Shown piece by piece: positions 43,535 through 52,093 of a stretch of 64,000 bases of DNA. Position numbers and translations under genes: made by a program. The DNA lies in assembly GCF_002556545.1 (NCBI RefSeq), contig NZ_CP022685.1, forward strand, positions 9,216,001 to 9,280,000. Reading direction: 5' to 3'. Under the pieces are notes generated by a model. That model did no database searches, was not told where the DNA came from, and was given only the letters and a program-made list of their open reading frames with translations. Source of the DNA: Streptomyces formicae (GTDB taxonomy: Bacteria > Actinomycetota > Actinomycetes > Streptomycetales > Streptomycetaceae). Each line of letters begins with the position of its first letter. Positions within the stretch are counted from its first letter, which is position 1.

Positions 43535-45120
43535 GCGCCCACCACATGCCCGTGTCGGTGACCCCGGAGGACGCGCGCGTCGCGCCGAAGCCGAGGCTGC
43601 GCAGGTACCAGCAGGCGTCCTGGGACGAGAAGCTCGTCTTCGAGCTGGGTGCGCCGGGGGAGCGGGGCGTCCTCGTACCCGCCCCCGACCCGTCGATCGA
43701 CGTGCCGGAGATCCCTGCCGCCCTGCGCCGCGGCACGCCGCCCGCGCTGCCCGAGCTCTCCCAACAGCAGGTCCTGCGCCACTACATGAGGCTCTCTCAG
43801 GAAAACCTGGGCGCCGACCTGAACATCGACGTCGGCCAGGGCACCTGCACCATGAAGTACAGCCCGAAGATCAACGACCAGTTCGTGCGCGACCCGCGGA
43901 TCGCCGCGCTCCATCCGCTCCAGGACGACGACACCGTCCAGGGCGTGCTGCGCGTCATCCACGACCTGGAGCAGCTTCTGAAGGAGATCTCCGGCATGGA
44001 CCGGGTCACCCTCCAGCCCGCCGCCGGGTCCGCCGCGATCTACACCAACGTCGCCATGATCCGCGCCTACTTCACGGCGCGCGGCGAACTGGAGCAGCGC
44101 GACGAGGTCATCACCACGGTCTTCTCGCACCCCTCCAACGCGGCCTGCGCCAAGACCGCGGGCTTCAAGGTCATCACGCTGCACCCGGACGCCGACGGCT
44201 ACCCCGACATCGAGGCACTCAAGGCGGCGGTGGGGCCGCGCACCGCCGCCCTGCTGATCACCAACCCCGAGGACACCGGCATCTACAACCCGCGCATCGA
44301 GGAGTTCGTGCGCATCGTGCACGACGCGGGCGGCCTGTGCTCCTACGACCAGGCCAACGCCAACGGCATCCTCGGCATCACCCGCGCCCGCGACGCGGGC
44401 TTCGACCTGTGTCACTTCAACCTGCACAAGACGTTCTCGACGCCGCACGCGTGCGGTGGTCCCGCGGCGGGCGCGTGCGCGGTCACGTCGGAGCTCGCGC
44501 CCTATCTCCCTTACCCCACGGTCGAGTTCGACGGGACGCGGCACTTCCTTGACCACGACCGTCCCCAGTCGGTCGGCAAGATGCGCCCGTTCCACGGCGT
44601 CGTGCCGAACCTCGTGCGCGCCTACGCCTGGATCATGGCGCTCGGCGCCGAGGGGCTGCGGGCCGCAGCCGAGACGGCGGTCCTCAACAACAACTACCTG
44701 CTCCACAAGGTCCGGCAGATCCCGGGCGTCTCCGTCCCCTACGCCGAGGGGCGGCCGCGCGTCGAACAGGTCCGCTACAGCTGGGAGAAGCTGTACGAGG
44801 ACACCGGCGTCCACTCCGAGGACATCGGCCTGCGCGCCGCCGACTTCGGCACGCACTACTGGACCAGCCACCACCCGTACCTGGTGCCCGAGCCGATGAC
44901 CCTGGAGCCGACCGAGTCCTACTCCCGTGCGGACCTGGACGAGTACGCGGCGATCCTCGCGGAGGTGGCACGTGAGGCGTACGAGGACCCGGAGACCGTC
45001 CGCACGGCACCGCACCGCTCCAGCGTCCACCGGGTCCGCCCCGAGGCACTGGACGACCCGAAGACCTGGGCGGTGTCCTGGCGCGCCTACCGCCGCAAGA
45101 TCCTGGGCGAGCCCGCATGA
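43531..45120 (+). CDS. Glycine dehydrogenase (decarboxylating) subunit GcvPB-like
   Basis: A 529-aa catalytic PLP subunit. The PLP lysine is K300 in HFNLHKTFSTPH. Other marks are DVGQGTCTMKYSPKIN, LQPAAGSAAIYTN and NPEDTGIYNP. gcvT, gcvH and lpd are not adjacent, so it must borrow these from elsewhere or act on a different amino acid. GTG 43531 overlaps GcvPA; its own stop overlaps the next gene by 4 nt. Co-transcription with a kinase-like protein and an SDR suggests a specific catabolic route rather than general one-carbon supply. Confidence 0.9.
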   Translation: MSAHHMPVSVTPEDARVAPKPRLRRYQQASWDEKLVFELGAPGERGVLVPAPDPSIDVPEIPAALRRGTPPALPELSQQQVLRHYMRLSQENLGADLNIDVGQGTCTMKYSPKINDQFVRDPRIAALHPLQDDDTVQGVLRVIHDLEQLLKEISGMDRVTLQPAAGSAAIYTNVAMIRAYFTARGELEQRDEVITTVFSHPSNAACAKTAGFKVITLHPDADGYPDIEALKAAVGPRTAALLITNPEDTGIYNPRIEEFVRIVHDAGGLCSYDQANANGILGITRARDAGFDLCHFNLHKTFSTPHACGGPAAGACAVTSELAPYLPYPTVEFDGTRHFLDHDRPQSVGKMRPFHGVVPNLVRAYAWIMALGAEGLRAAAETAVLNNNYLLHKVRQIPGVSVPYAEGRPRVEQVRYSWEKLYEDTGVHSEDIGLRAADFGTHYWTSHHPYLVPEPMTLEPTESYSRADLDEYAAILAEVAREAYEDPETVRTAPHRSSVHRVRPEALDDPKTWAVSWRAYRRKILGEPA

Positions 45121-46394
45121 GACGCCCCCGCGTGGGCCTCGTGGTCAACCCGGTCGCGGGCCTCGGCGGCCGGGTGGGCCTCGGCGGCACGGACGGTCCC
45201 GAACGGGTGCGGCGCGCGGTCGAGCTGGGCGCCCGACCACTGGCCGGTGCCCGAGCGGCACAGGCGCTGCGGGCGTTGCGGGCGCGGCTTGCGGTGGAGG
45301 ACCTGGAGGTGCTGACCGCGCCGGGGCCGATGGGGGCGGACGCGGTGCGGGCGGCGGGGCTGGTGCCGGTGGTGGTGCGGGTGGCGGGGGCCGCTATCGG
45401 GGACGACACCACCACCGTCGCCGTCGGGTCCAACGCCGCTTGCGCTGACGCGACCGGGGCCGGCGCGGCTTCCGCAGGTGCCACGCCCACCGCCCCCGTC
45501 GCCACCGCCAGCGTCGTCATCACCACCCCCGCCCACACCACCTCCGCCGTCCGCGCCCTCGTCGACGCCGGAGTCGACCTCCTCCTCTTCGCCGGAGGCG
45601 ACGGCACCGCGCGTGACGTGCTGCGGGCCCTGCCCGGCGAGGGCAGTGAGCGATGTCCCGTGCTCGGGATTCCGACCGGCGTCAAGATGCACTCCGCCGT
45701 GTTCGCCGTCGGCCCCGCCGCCGCGGGTGAGGTCGCGGGCGCCTGGCTGGACGGGAGCGGGGGCGTGCGGTTGCGGGACGCGGAGGTCATGGACCGTGAC
45801 GAGGGCGCGCTGCGGGACGGGCGCGTGGCCTCGCGCTTGTTCGGGTGGCTCCCCGTGCCCGACGTGCCCGCGCGCGTGCAGCAGCGCAAGACAGGGAGCA
45901 CGGCCGCCACGGGCGACGCGTCCACCGGCATCGCGGCGGAGGTCGCGGGGCGCGTCGGCGAGGGACCGCTCGTCCTCGGCCCCGGCACCACCACCCGTGC
46001 CGTCGCCACCGCCCTCGGCGCCGACGCGTCGCTCGCGGGCGTCGACGTGCTCGCCCTGCGCGCGGGGCGGGCCGACGTCGTGGCGCGCGACACCGGCGAG
46101 GCGGAACTGCTCGCCCGGATCGGAGCGGGGCCCTGCTGGATCGGGCTCTCCCCGATCGGTGGCCAGGGCTTCCTGCTCGGCCGGGGCAACCAGCAGATCT
46201 CGCCGCGCGTGCTGCGCGCGGCGGGCGGCCGCGACCGGCTGCTCGTGCTCTGCCCGGAACACAAGCTGGCCGCACTCGGTGGCCGCCCGCTGCTCCTCGA
46301 CACCGGCGACCCGGAGCTGGACGCCGAGCTGAGCGGATACCTCCCCGTACTCACCGGCCACCGCCGCGTCTCCCTCTACCCCGCCACCCACTGA
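45117..46394 (+). CDS. ATP-NAD kinase-like protein (COG3199/AcoX type)
   Basis: A 425-aa protein with the diacylglycerol/NAD-kinase fold. GGDGTARDV near residue 163 binds nucleotide, followed by GIPTGVKMHSAVFA. AcoX-type proteins occur in acetoin and other catabolic operons with poorly defined roles. Residues about 98-135 are an Ala/Thr/Gly-rich low-complexity insert (NAACADATGAGAASAGATPT) not usual in the family. ATG overlaps the GcvPB stop by 4 nt. It may supply NADP for the SDR that follows, which is inference. Confidence 0.85.
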   Translation: MRRPRVGLVVNPVAGLGGRVGLGGTDGPERVRRAVELGARPLAGARAAQALRALRARLAVEDLEVLTAPGPMGADAVRAAGLVPVVVRVAGAAIGDDTTTVAVGSNAACADATGAGAASAGATPTAPVATASVVITTPAHTTSAVRALVDAGVDLLLFAGGDGTARDVLRALPGEGSERCPVLGIPTGVKMHSAVFAVGPAAAGEVAGAWLDGSGGVRLRDAEVMDRDEGALRDGRVASRLFGWLPVPDVPARVQQRKTGSTAATGDASTGIAAEVAGRVGEGPLVLGPGTTTRAVATALGADASLAGVDVLALRAGRADVVARDTGEAELLARIGAGPCWIGLSPIGGQGFLLGRGNQQISPRVLRAAGGRDRLLVLCPEHKLAALGGRPLLLDTGDPELDAELSGYLPVLTGHRRVSLYPATH

Positions 46395-46417
46395 GCGACA
46401 GGAACAAGGAGCCCACG

Positions 46418-47164
46418 ATGATCTCTCTCGACGGCAAGCGCGCCATCGTCACCGGCGCGGCCGCCGGCATCGGCCGCGCCACCGCCCAGGTCCTCGCCGA
46501 ACTCGGCGCCCGCGTCGTGATCGCCGACATCGACGCCGACGGGGGCGAACAGACCGCGAAGGACACCGGCGGCACCTTCGTACGGTGCGACGTCTCGCGG
46601 CGTGCGGACTGCGAAGCCGTGGCGGCCGCCGCGCGGGAGCGGTTCGGCGGCGTCGACCTCCTGTTCAACAACGCGGGCGTCATCCGACGCTCCACGGTGT
46701 GCGACATCACCGAGGACGACTGGGACCTGGTGATGGCGGTGAACGTCCGCTCCGTGCTGCTGCTCAGCCGTCTCGTCATCCCCGGCATGGCGGCCCAGGG
46801 CGGCGGTTCGATCGTCAACACCGGCTCGGGATGGGGGATCTCGGGCGGCGCCCGCGCGGTGTCGTACTGCGCGTCCAAGGGCGCGGTCGTCAACATGACC
46901 CGCGCCATGGCCATCGACCACGGCCCCGACAACATCCGCGTCAACTGCGTGTGCCCCGGTGACACCGCCACCGGGATGCTCGCCGACGAGGCCCGCCAGC
47001 TGGGCGAGAGCGCGGACGGGTTCTACGCGGACGCCGCCGACCGCCCGCTCGGCCGCATCGGACAGCCCCGCGACATCGCGCAGACCGTGGCGTTCCTGGC
47101 ATCCGACGCATCCGCCTTCATCAGCGGAGCGATCATTCCCGTCGACGGCGCAGGTACCGCGTGA
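46418..47164 (+). CDS. Short-chain dehydrogenase/reductase
   Basis: A 248-aa classical SDR. The cofactor motif is TGAAAGIG (12-19) with D36 of ADID favouring NAD. NNAG lies near residue 85, a catalytic Ser in NTGSGWG and YCASK as the YxxxK pair. The C-terminus (DGAGTA) is standard. It lies 23 bp after the kinase-like gene with GGA spaced upstream. It is probably an alcohol/ketone dehydrogenase for a product of the same pathway. The substrate is unknown. Confidence 0.93.
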   Translation: MISLDGKRAIVTGAAAGIGRATAQVLAELGARVVIADIDADGGEQTAKDTGGTFVRCDVSRRADCEAVAAAARERFGGVDLLFNNAGVIRRSTVCDITEDDWDLVMAVNVRSVLLLSRLVIPGMAAQGGGSIVNTGSGWGISGGARAVSYCASKGAVVNMTRAMAIDHGPDNIRVNCVCPGDTATGMLADEARQLGESADGFYADAADRPLGRIGQPRDIAQTVAFLASDASAFISGAIIPVDGAGTA

Positions 47165-47213
47165 CCAGCCGGTAACGGATAATCGAGCACACCTAAGGGG
47201 AGGGCCGTCGCAC

Positions 47214-47855
47214 ATGCCAATCGAGAACCGTCCGTTGCGCGAGCAGGTGAAGGAGGAGCTGCTCAGGCGCCTCGGCAGCGGCACGATCGCGACGAGCGAG
47301 ACCATCAACGAAGTGCAGCTCGCCACCGAACTGGGCGTCAGCCGCACCCCGTTGCGCGAGGCGCTGATCACGCTGGAGCGCGAGGGCGTGATCACCAGCG
47401 AGCGGGGCAGGGGCTTCCGGTTCACCCCCCTGAGCGCCCAGGAGTTCCGCGACCTGACGGCGATCGTCGCGACGCTGGAGGCGCTCGCGCTGCAGTCCAG
47501 CAGCCCCGAGCACCTCGCGGAGATCGCCCCGCGCCTCCTGGAGGAGGCGCATGCCTTCGCCGTCCCGCAGGCCCCGCACGAGGTGATAGAGCGGTACGAC
47601 GACGCCTGGCACGACCTGCTCCTCTCGGGCTGCGCCAACGACCGCCTGATGAAGCTGATCACGTCCCTGAAGGTCACGATGCACCGCTACGAACGGGTGG
47701 CCCTCGGCGACCAGGACGTCCTGGAGCGTTCGGCCGCCGAGCACGAGCGCATCGCGCTGTGCCTGCGGGACGGGGACCTGGACGCGGCGGTCGCGGCCCT
47801 CAAGGAGAACTGGAACAGCGGCATGGACCGCATCCTGGAGCGCTTCACGGACTGA
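47214..47855 (+). CDS. GntR-family regulator (FCD/FadR type)
   Basis: A 213-aa protein with an N-terminal winged helix (about 10-72; ATELGVSRTPLREALITLE recognition region) and an FCD ligand domain (about 80-205), whose metal-type residues can be read in the DAWHDLL and AAEHERI helices. It ends the gcvPA-gcvPB-kinase-SDR run. GGGGAGGG precedes ATG by about 8 nt. It probably represses this operon and responds to its substrate. The palindrome at 42030-42045 is the obvious candidate site. Confidence 0.9.
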   Translation: MPIENRPLREQVKEELLRRLGSGTIATSETINEVQLATELGVSRTPLREALITLEREGVITSERGRGFRFTPLSAQEFRDLTAIVATLEALALQSSSPEHLAEIAPRLLEEAHAFAVPQAPHEVIERYDDAWHDLLLSGCANDRLMKLITSLKVTMHRYERVALGDQDVLERSAAEHERIALCLRDGDLDAAVAALKENWNSGMDRILERFTD

Positions 47856-47886
47856 ACCGCACCGAGAGCGCACCCCGAGGGCGCGT

Positions 47887-47907
47887 CTGTCCGCCCTCGG
47901 CGGACAG
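47887..47907. terminator. Hairpin after the GntR gene
   Basis: CTGTCCGCC and GGCGGACAG pair perfectly (9 bp) around a 3-nt loop, 32 nt after the GntR stop. There is no T run. It is probably the operon terminator. Confidence 0.55.
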
Positions 47908-47950
47908 CGGGTCCTTCGTGCGGGCCTGATCGCTCGCATAGGCTGCTTGG

Positions 47951-49918
47951 ATGAGCATTCTGGATGACGCCCGCGCGGGCATGAACCCCGATATCCGACC
48001 GCAGGACGACCTCTTCGGACATGTGAACGGCCACTGGCTGGACACCGAGAAGATCCCCGAGGACCGCTCCAGCTGGGGCCCCTTCGTGCAGCTCGCCGAC
48101 ACCGCCGAGCAGCAGGTCAAGACGATCATCCAGGAGCTGGCCGAGCAGGCGGGCGCCGACGGGGGCACACCCTCCGAGGACGCCCGCAAGATCGCCGCGC
48201 TGTACGCGTCCTTCATGGACGAGGAGACCATCGCCGCGCGCGGCCTCGCCCCGGCGCAGCCGCTGATCGACGAGGTCGCGGGCCTGGGCAGCAACCGGGA
48301 GCTGGCCGCGTTCCTCGGCCGGTTCGAGCGCGTCGGCGGCTCGGGCCTCTTCGGTTCGTACGTCGACTCCGACGACCGCGACTCGGACCGCTACCTCTTC
48401 AACATCCTCCAGGGCGGCCTCGGCCTGCCCGACGAGTCGTACTACCGCGAGGAGAAGTTCGCCGAGGTCCGCGAGAAGTACGCCGCCCACCTCACCGAGC
48501 TCCTGACCCTCGGCAAGCACGCCGACCCCGAGGCCGCCGCGCGCACCGTCCTGGCCCTGGAGACGAAGCTCGCCGCGGGCCACTGGGAGCGCGCCGAGAC
48601 CCGCGACGTCCTGAAGACGTACAACCTCACCACCCGTGACGAACTCACCGCGCTCGCCCCGGAGTTCGACTGGCGCGCCTTCGCCGACGGCCTCGGAGGG
48701 TCGGACGCCACGATCGCGGAGACCTGCGTTCGTCAGCCGTCCTACCTCGCGCACCTGTCCGAGGTCCTCGCCGAGGTGCCGATCGAGCAGTGGCGCGACT
48801 GGGCGCTCACGCGGGTCCTGCGCGCCTGCTCGCCGTACCTCTCGGACGAGTTCGTCCGCAACAACTTCGAGTTCTACGGCCGTACGCTCAACGGCACCCC
48901 CGAGCTGCGCGCCCGCTGGAAGCGCGCCGTCTCGTTCGTCGAGGGCGCCATGGGCGAGGCCGTCGGCAAGGAGTACGTCGCGCGGCACTTCCCGCCGTCC
49001 TCCAAGGCGATGATGGACGACCTCGTCGCCAACCTCCTGGAGGCCTACCGCCAGTCGATCGCCCGCCTGGACTGGATGACCGACGAGACGAAGGAACGGG
49101 CGTACGAGAAGCTCGCGACGTTCCGCCCCAAGATCGGCTACCCGGACACCTTCCGCGACTACTCGGCGCTCCAGGTCACCCCGGACGACCTGCTGGGCAA
49201 CGCGCAGGCGGCCGCCGCGTTCGAGACCGACCGCGAGCTGCGCAAGATCGGCTCGCCGGTCGACCGCGACGAGTGGTTCATGCTGCCGCAGACCGTCAAC
49301 GCCTACTACAACCCGGGCACCAACGAGATCTGCTTCCCCGCGGGCATCCTGCAGAAGCCGTTCTTCTCGCCCGAGGCCGACGCGGCGGAGAACTACGGCG
49401 GCATCGGCGCGGTCATCGGCCACGAGATCGGCCACGGCTTCGACGACCAGGGCGCGCAGTACGACGGCGCGGGCAACCTCAACGACTGGTGGACCGCCGC
49501 CGACAAGACGGCGTTCGAGGCCAAGTCGAAGGCGCTCGTCAAGCAGTACGACGGCTTCTCGCCCCGCAACCTCCCCGGCGAGTTCGTCAACGGCTCGCTG
49601 ACCGTCGGCGAGAACATCGGCGACCTGGGCGGCCTCACCATCGGCCACACGGCCTACCTGATCGCCCTCGGCGCCGCGGAACTCCCCGAGAAGGACGGGC
49701 TCACCGGCACCCAGCGGCTCTTCATGAACTGGTCGTACTGCTGGCGCACCAAGCGCCGCACGGAGCAGGAGCAGCAGTACCTGACCATCGACCCGCACTC
49801 GCCCCCGGAGTTCCGGGCCAACATCGTCCGCAACCTCGACGAGTTCCACGAGGCGTTCGCGACGACGGAGGGCGACGGCCTCTGGCTCGACCCCTCGGAG
49901 CGCGTGCGCATCTGGTGA
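47951..49918 (+). CDS. M13 metallopeptidase (neprilysin/PepO-like)
   Basis: A 655-aa zinc oligopeptidase. H491, E492 and H495 (HEIGH) and E554 (GENIGD) are the zinc and catalytic residues; NAYYNPGTNEI is the conserved substrate-binding region, and the C-terminus keeps FRANIVRNLDEFHEAF. There is no signal peptide or membrane anchor, so it is cytosolic, as for many actinobacterial members. TAGGCT lies about 6 nt before ATG, so the transcript may be leaderless. Confidence 0.95.
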   Translation: MSILDDARAGMNPDIRPQDDLFGHVNGHWLDTEKIPEDRSSWGPFVQLADTAEQQVKTIIQELAEQAGADGGTPSEDARKIAALYASFMDEETIAARGLAPAQPLIDEVAGLGSNRELAAFLGRFERVGGSGLFGSYVDSDDRDSDRYLFNILQGGLGLPDESYYREEKFAEVREKYAAHLTELLTLGKHADPEAAARTVLALETKLAAGHWERAETRDVLKTYNLTTRDELTALAPEFDWRAFADGLGGSDATIAETCVRQPSYLAHLSEVLAEVPIEQWRDWALTRVLRACSPYLSDEFVRNNFEFYGRTLNGTPELRARWKRAVSFVEGAMGEAVGKEYVARHFPPSSKAMMDDLVANLLEAYRQSIARLDWMTDETKERAYEKLATFRPKIGYPDTFRDYSALQVTPDDLLGNAQAAAAFETDRELRKIGSPVDRDEWFMLPQTVNAYYNPGTNEICFPAGILQKPFFSPEADAAENYGGIGAVIGHEIGHGFDDQGAQYDGAGNLNDWWTAADKTAFEAKSKALVKQYDGFSPRNLPGEFVNGSLTVGENIGDLGGLTIGHTAYLIALGAAELPEKDGLTGTQRLFMNWSYCWRTKRRTEQEQQYLTIDPHSPPEFRANIVRNLDEFHEAFATTEGDGLWLDPSERVRIW

Positions 49919-49951
49919 GGTGCGGCGAGCGGCAGCAGTCGTGACGGCCGC

Positions 49952-50833
49952 TCAGCGGCTCACGGCTGTCTCCCGCTCGACGCGCGAGAGCTTCTCCGGA
50001 TTGCGTACGGCATACAGGCCGGTGATCAGGCCGTCGTCCATGCGCACCGCCATGACGGTGTCGATCGCGCCGTCCCGGCGGACGATCAGCGCCGGACAGC
50101 CGTTGACCTGGGCCGGTTCGAGGGCCACTCCGTCGAGCCTGCCCAGGACCTCGGCCACCTGGTGCGCGCCCACGACGGGTGCGAGCGCGGCCCGTACGAC
50201 GCCGCCGCCGTCCGTCAGGAGCACCACGTCCGGCGCGATCATGTCGAGCAGGCGCTGGAGGTCGCCCGTCTCCACCGCCCGCTGGAACGCGGCGAGCGCG
50301 CCCCGGGTCTGGGCAGGGGAGACCACTTCGCGCGGCCGTCGCGCCGCGACGTGCGCCCGTGCCCGGTGGGCGATCTGACGGACCGCGGCAGGGCTCTTGC
50401 CGACGGCTTCCGCGATCTCGGCGTACTCCAGATCGAACACCTCCCGCAGCACGAACACCGCGCGCTCGGTCGGCGCGAGCGTCTCCAGGACCAGCAGCAT
50501 CGCCATCGAGACGCTGTCGGCGAGCTCGACGTCGTCGGCCACGTCCGGCGCGGTCAACAGCGGTTCGGGCAGCCACGGCCCGACGTAGGACTCCTTGCGC
50601 CGCCGCAGCGTACGCAGCCGGGTCAGCGCCTGACGCGTGGTCATCCTGACCAGGTAGGCGCGCTGGTCCCGCACCGCCGTGAGGTCGACGCCCGCCCAGC
50701 GGAGCCACGTCTCCTGAAGGACGTCCTCGGCGTCCGCCGCGGAACCGAGCATTTCGTAGGCGACGGTGAAGAGCAGGTTCCGATGCGTGACGAACGCCTG
50801 CGTGGCGGAGTCCGTGCGGTCGTTCTCGTCCAT
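49952..50833 (-). CDS. ECF41 sigma factor with SnoaL-like C-terminal domain (SigJ type)
   Basis: A 293-aa sigma factor. Region 2 (about 10-70; YEMLGSAADAEDVLQETWLRW), region 4 (about 110-165; VFDLEYAEIAEAVGKSPAAV) and an NTF2/SnoaL-like extension (about 180-285) that in ECF41 replaces an anti-sigma factor. ATG 50833 was chosen as the conserved start (MDENDRTDS). An exact ECF41 consensus promoter lies just upstream on the same strand, so it should be self-activated. It is divergent from a carboxymuconolactone-decarboxylase-like gene, the classical partner class of ECF41. Confidence 0.94.
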   Translation of the reverse strand: MDENDRTDSATQAFVTHRNLLFTVAYEMLGSAADAEDVLQETWLRWAGVDLTAVRDQRAYLVRMTTRQALTRLRTLRRRKESYVGPWLPEPLLTAPDVADDVELADSVSMAMLLVLETLAPTERAVFVLREVFDLEYAEIAEAVGKSPAAVRQIAHRARAHVAARRPREVVSPAQTRGALAAFQRAVETGDLQRLLDMIAPDVVLLTDGGGVVRAALAPVVGAHQVAEVLGRLDGVALEPAQVNGCPALIVRRDGAIDTVMAVRMDDGLITGLYAVRNPEKLSRVERETAVSR

Positions 50834-50875
50834 TGCCTGCTCCTGACCTCTTTCCCGCGACCGTGTCACGCACAA

Positions 50876-50902
50876 GACGCCGGGTCACGCCGTTCTGTGA
50901 CA
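50876..50902 (-). promoter_or_regulatory. ECF41-type promoter of the sigma gene
   Basis: On the minus strand TGTCACA (50902-50896), exactly 16 bp, then CGTC (50879-50876). This equals the published ECF41 target consensus. It lies about 43 bp before the sigma start codon and supports autoregulation. Confidence 0.85.
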
Positions 50903-50936
50903 CCTGGGTCCGGTGGTCCACGTCACATCGCGGCGG

Positions 50937-50963
50937 TGTCACAGGGGCGGGCCGACCGGCATC
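50937..50963 (+). promoter_or_regulatory. ECF41-like promoter of the CMD-like gene
   Basis: TGTCACA (50937-50943), 16 bp, then CATC (50960-50963), one base from the CGTC consensus. It lies about 40 bp before ATG 51004 and faces the target gene expected for the divergent sigma factor. Confidence 0.7.
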
Positions 50964-51003
50964 TCGTGTTCGTCAAGACGCCGCGATACACGGAGGACAA
51001 GCC

Positions 51004-51489
51004 ATGGAACCCCGTATGAACCTCTTCGCCCACGAGATCGGCGCCAGGATCGGCAAGCGGATCTACGCGGTCAGTCAGGTCATCCAGGAGTCGCCGCTGC
51101 CCAAGGAGACCCAGGAGCTGGTGCAGCTGCGGGCCAGCCAGATCAACGGCTGCGGCTTCTGCGTCGACATCCACGCCAAGGACGCCGCCGCGGCGGGCGA
51201 GAGCGCGGCCCGGCTCGATCTGGTCGCCGCCTGGCGTCACTCCACGGTCTTCACCGAGGCCGAGCGCGCCGCACTGGCGCTCGTCGAGGAGGGCACCCGC
51301 ATCGCCGACGCGTCGCCGGGAGTATCCGACGAAACCTGGGCCCGGGTGCGCGAGCACTTCGACGAGGACCAGGCCGTCGCGCTGGTCTCCCTGATCGCCA
51401 TGATCAACGCGACCAATCGGCTCGGCGTGATCCTCAACAACCAGGGCGGCTCCTACGAGCCCGGTGCTCTCGCCACGGTCGCGGGCTGA
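51004..51489 (+). CDS. Carboxymuconolactone decarboxylase/AhpD-like protein
   Basis: A 161-aa all-helical alkylhydroperoxidase-like protein. The CxxC pair in NGCGFCVDIHAKDA (about residues 55-65) with a downstream histidine is the AhpD-type redox site. GGAGG (50992-50996) precedes ATG 51004. Proteins of this class are the typical ECF41 targets, so it probably acts in an oxidative or electrophile stress response. The substrate is unknown. Confidence 0.93.
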   Translation: MEPRMNLFAHEIGARIGKRIYAVSQVIQESPLPKETQELVQLRASQINGCGFCVDIHAKDAAAAGESAARLDLVAAWRHSTVFTEAERAALALVEEGTRIADASPGVSDETWARVREHFDEDQAVALVSLIAMINATNRLGVILNNQGGSYEPGALATVAG

Positions 51490-51553
51490 CGGCAAGGACG
51501 GTCGGCAAGGGCTGACGGCGCGGGCCGGCTCCCGCCCGCGCCGCGGCCCCGGC

Positions 51554-52018
51554 TCAGGCGGGCTCCTCGTACGTGATCCGGTACTTGGCCGCTATCCGGT
51601 TGAGCGCCACGGGGTCGAGCTGCCCCTTCCGGCTGATCTCCGTCCTGTTCTCGATCATGTCCTCCAGGAAGCACTCCCAGCCGCCGGGCGAGGAGATCTG
51701 GAGCACCCGGGGCGGGGGTGTCGTCGCGGGGCGCAGGGCGTGCGGGACACCGTGCGGCAACAGGACGAACTGGCCCGCGGTGACCGTGTGGACCCGGTCG
51801 TCGAACTCCACGGTGAGCTCGCCGTCCAGTACGTAGACGCATTCGTCGGCGACGTGATGGACATGCCGGGGGATGGCCTGCGCGACGACGACCTCCATCA
51901 GCGAGAACCGCCCCTCGGTGTCGTCGGTGCCCGCCTTGACGGTCATCGAGGGCGGCAACGGAACCCGGGTCGGGCGTGAGGCGCCTGCCTCCAGGAGGAG
52001 GAAACGGTTCTCGGGCAT
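51554..52018 (-). CDS. Single-domain cupin protein
   Basis: A 154-aa beta-barrel protein. The metal-binding cupin motif is HVHHVADECVYVLDGE (about 52-67) and the second motif LPHGVPHALRP. Such proteins are dioxygenases, isomerases or sensors. The C-terminal 45 residues are polar and helical. It is divergent from a TetR regulator across a perfect 23-bp palindrome, so it is the likely target of that regulator. Confidence 0.9.
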   Translation of the reverse strand: MPENRFLLLEAGASRPTRVPLPPSMTVKAGTDDTEGRFSLMEVVVAQAIPRHVHHVADECVYVLDGELTVEFDDRVHTVTAGQFVLLPHGVPHALRPATTPPPRVLQISSPGGWECFLEDMIENRTEISRKGQLDPVALNRIAAKYRITYEEPA

Positions 52019-52042
52019 GGGCTATCCTTCCGTGAAACGGAT

Positions 52043-52065
52043 ACGGAATCGGAATCCGATTCCGT
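52043..52065. promoter_or_regulatory. Perfect 23-bp palindrome, TetR operator
   Basis: Arms ACGGAATCGGA (52043-52053) and TCCGATTCCGT (52055-52065) around a central A at 52054. It lies between the divergent cupin (start 52018) and TetR gene (start 52094). An extra ACGGAT half-site occurs just to the left. Confidence 0.85.
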
Positions 52066-52093
52066 TTAAGAGCTCAGCAGAGGACGCAGCGAG

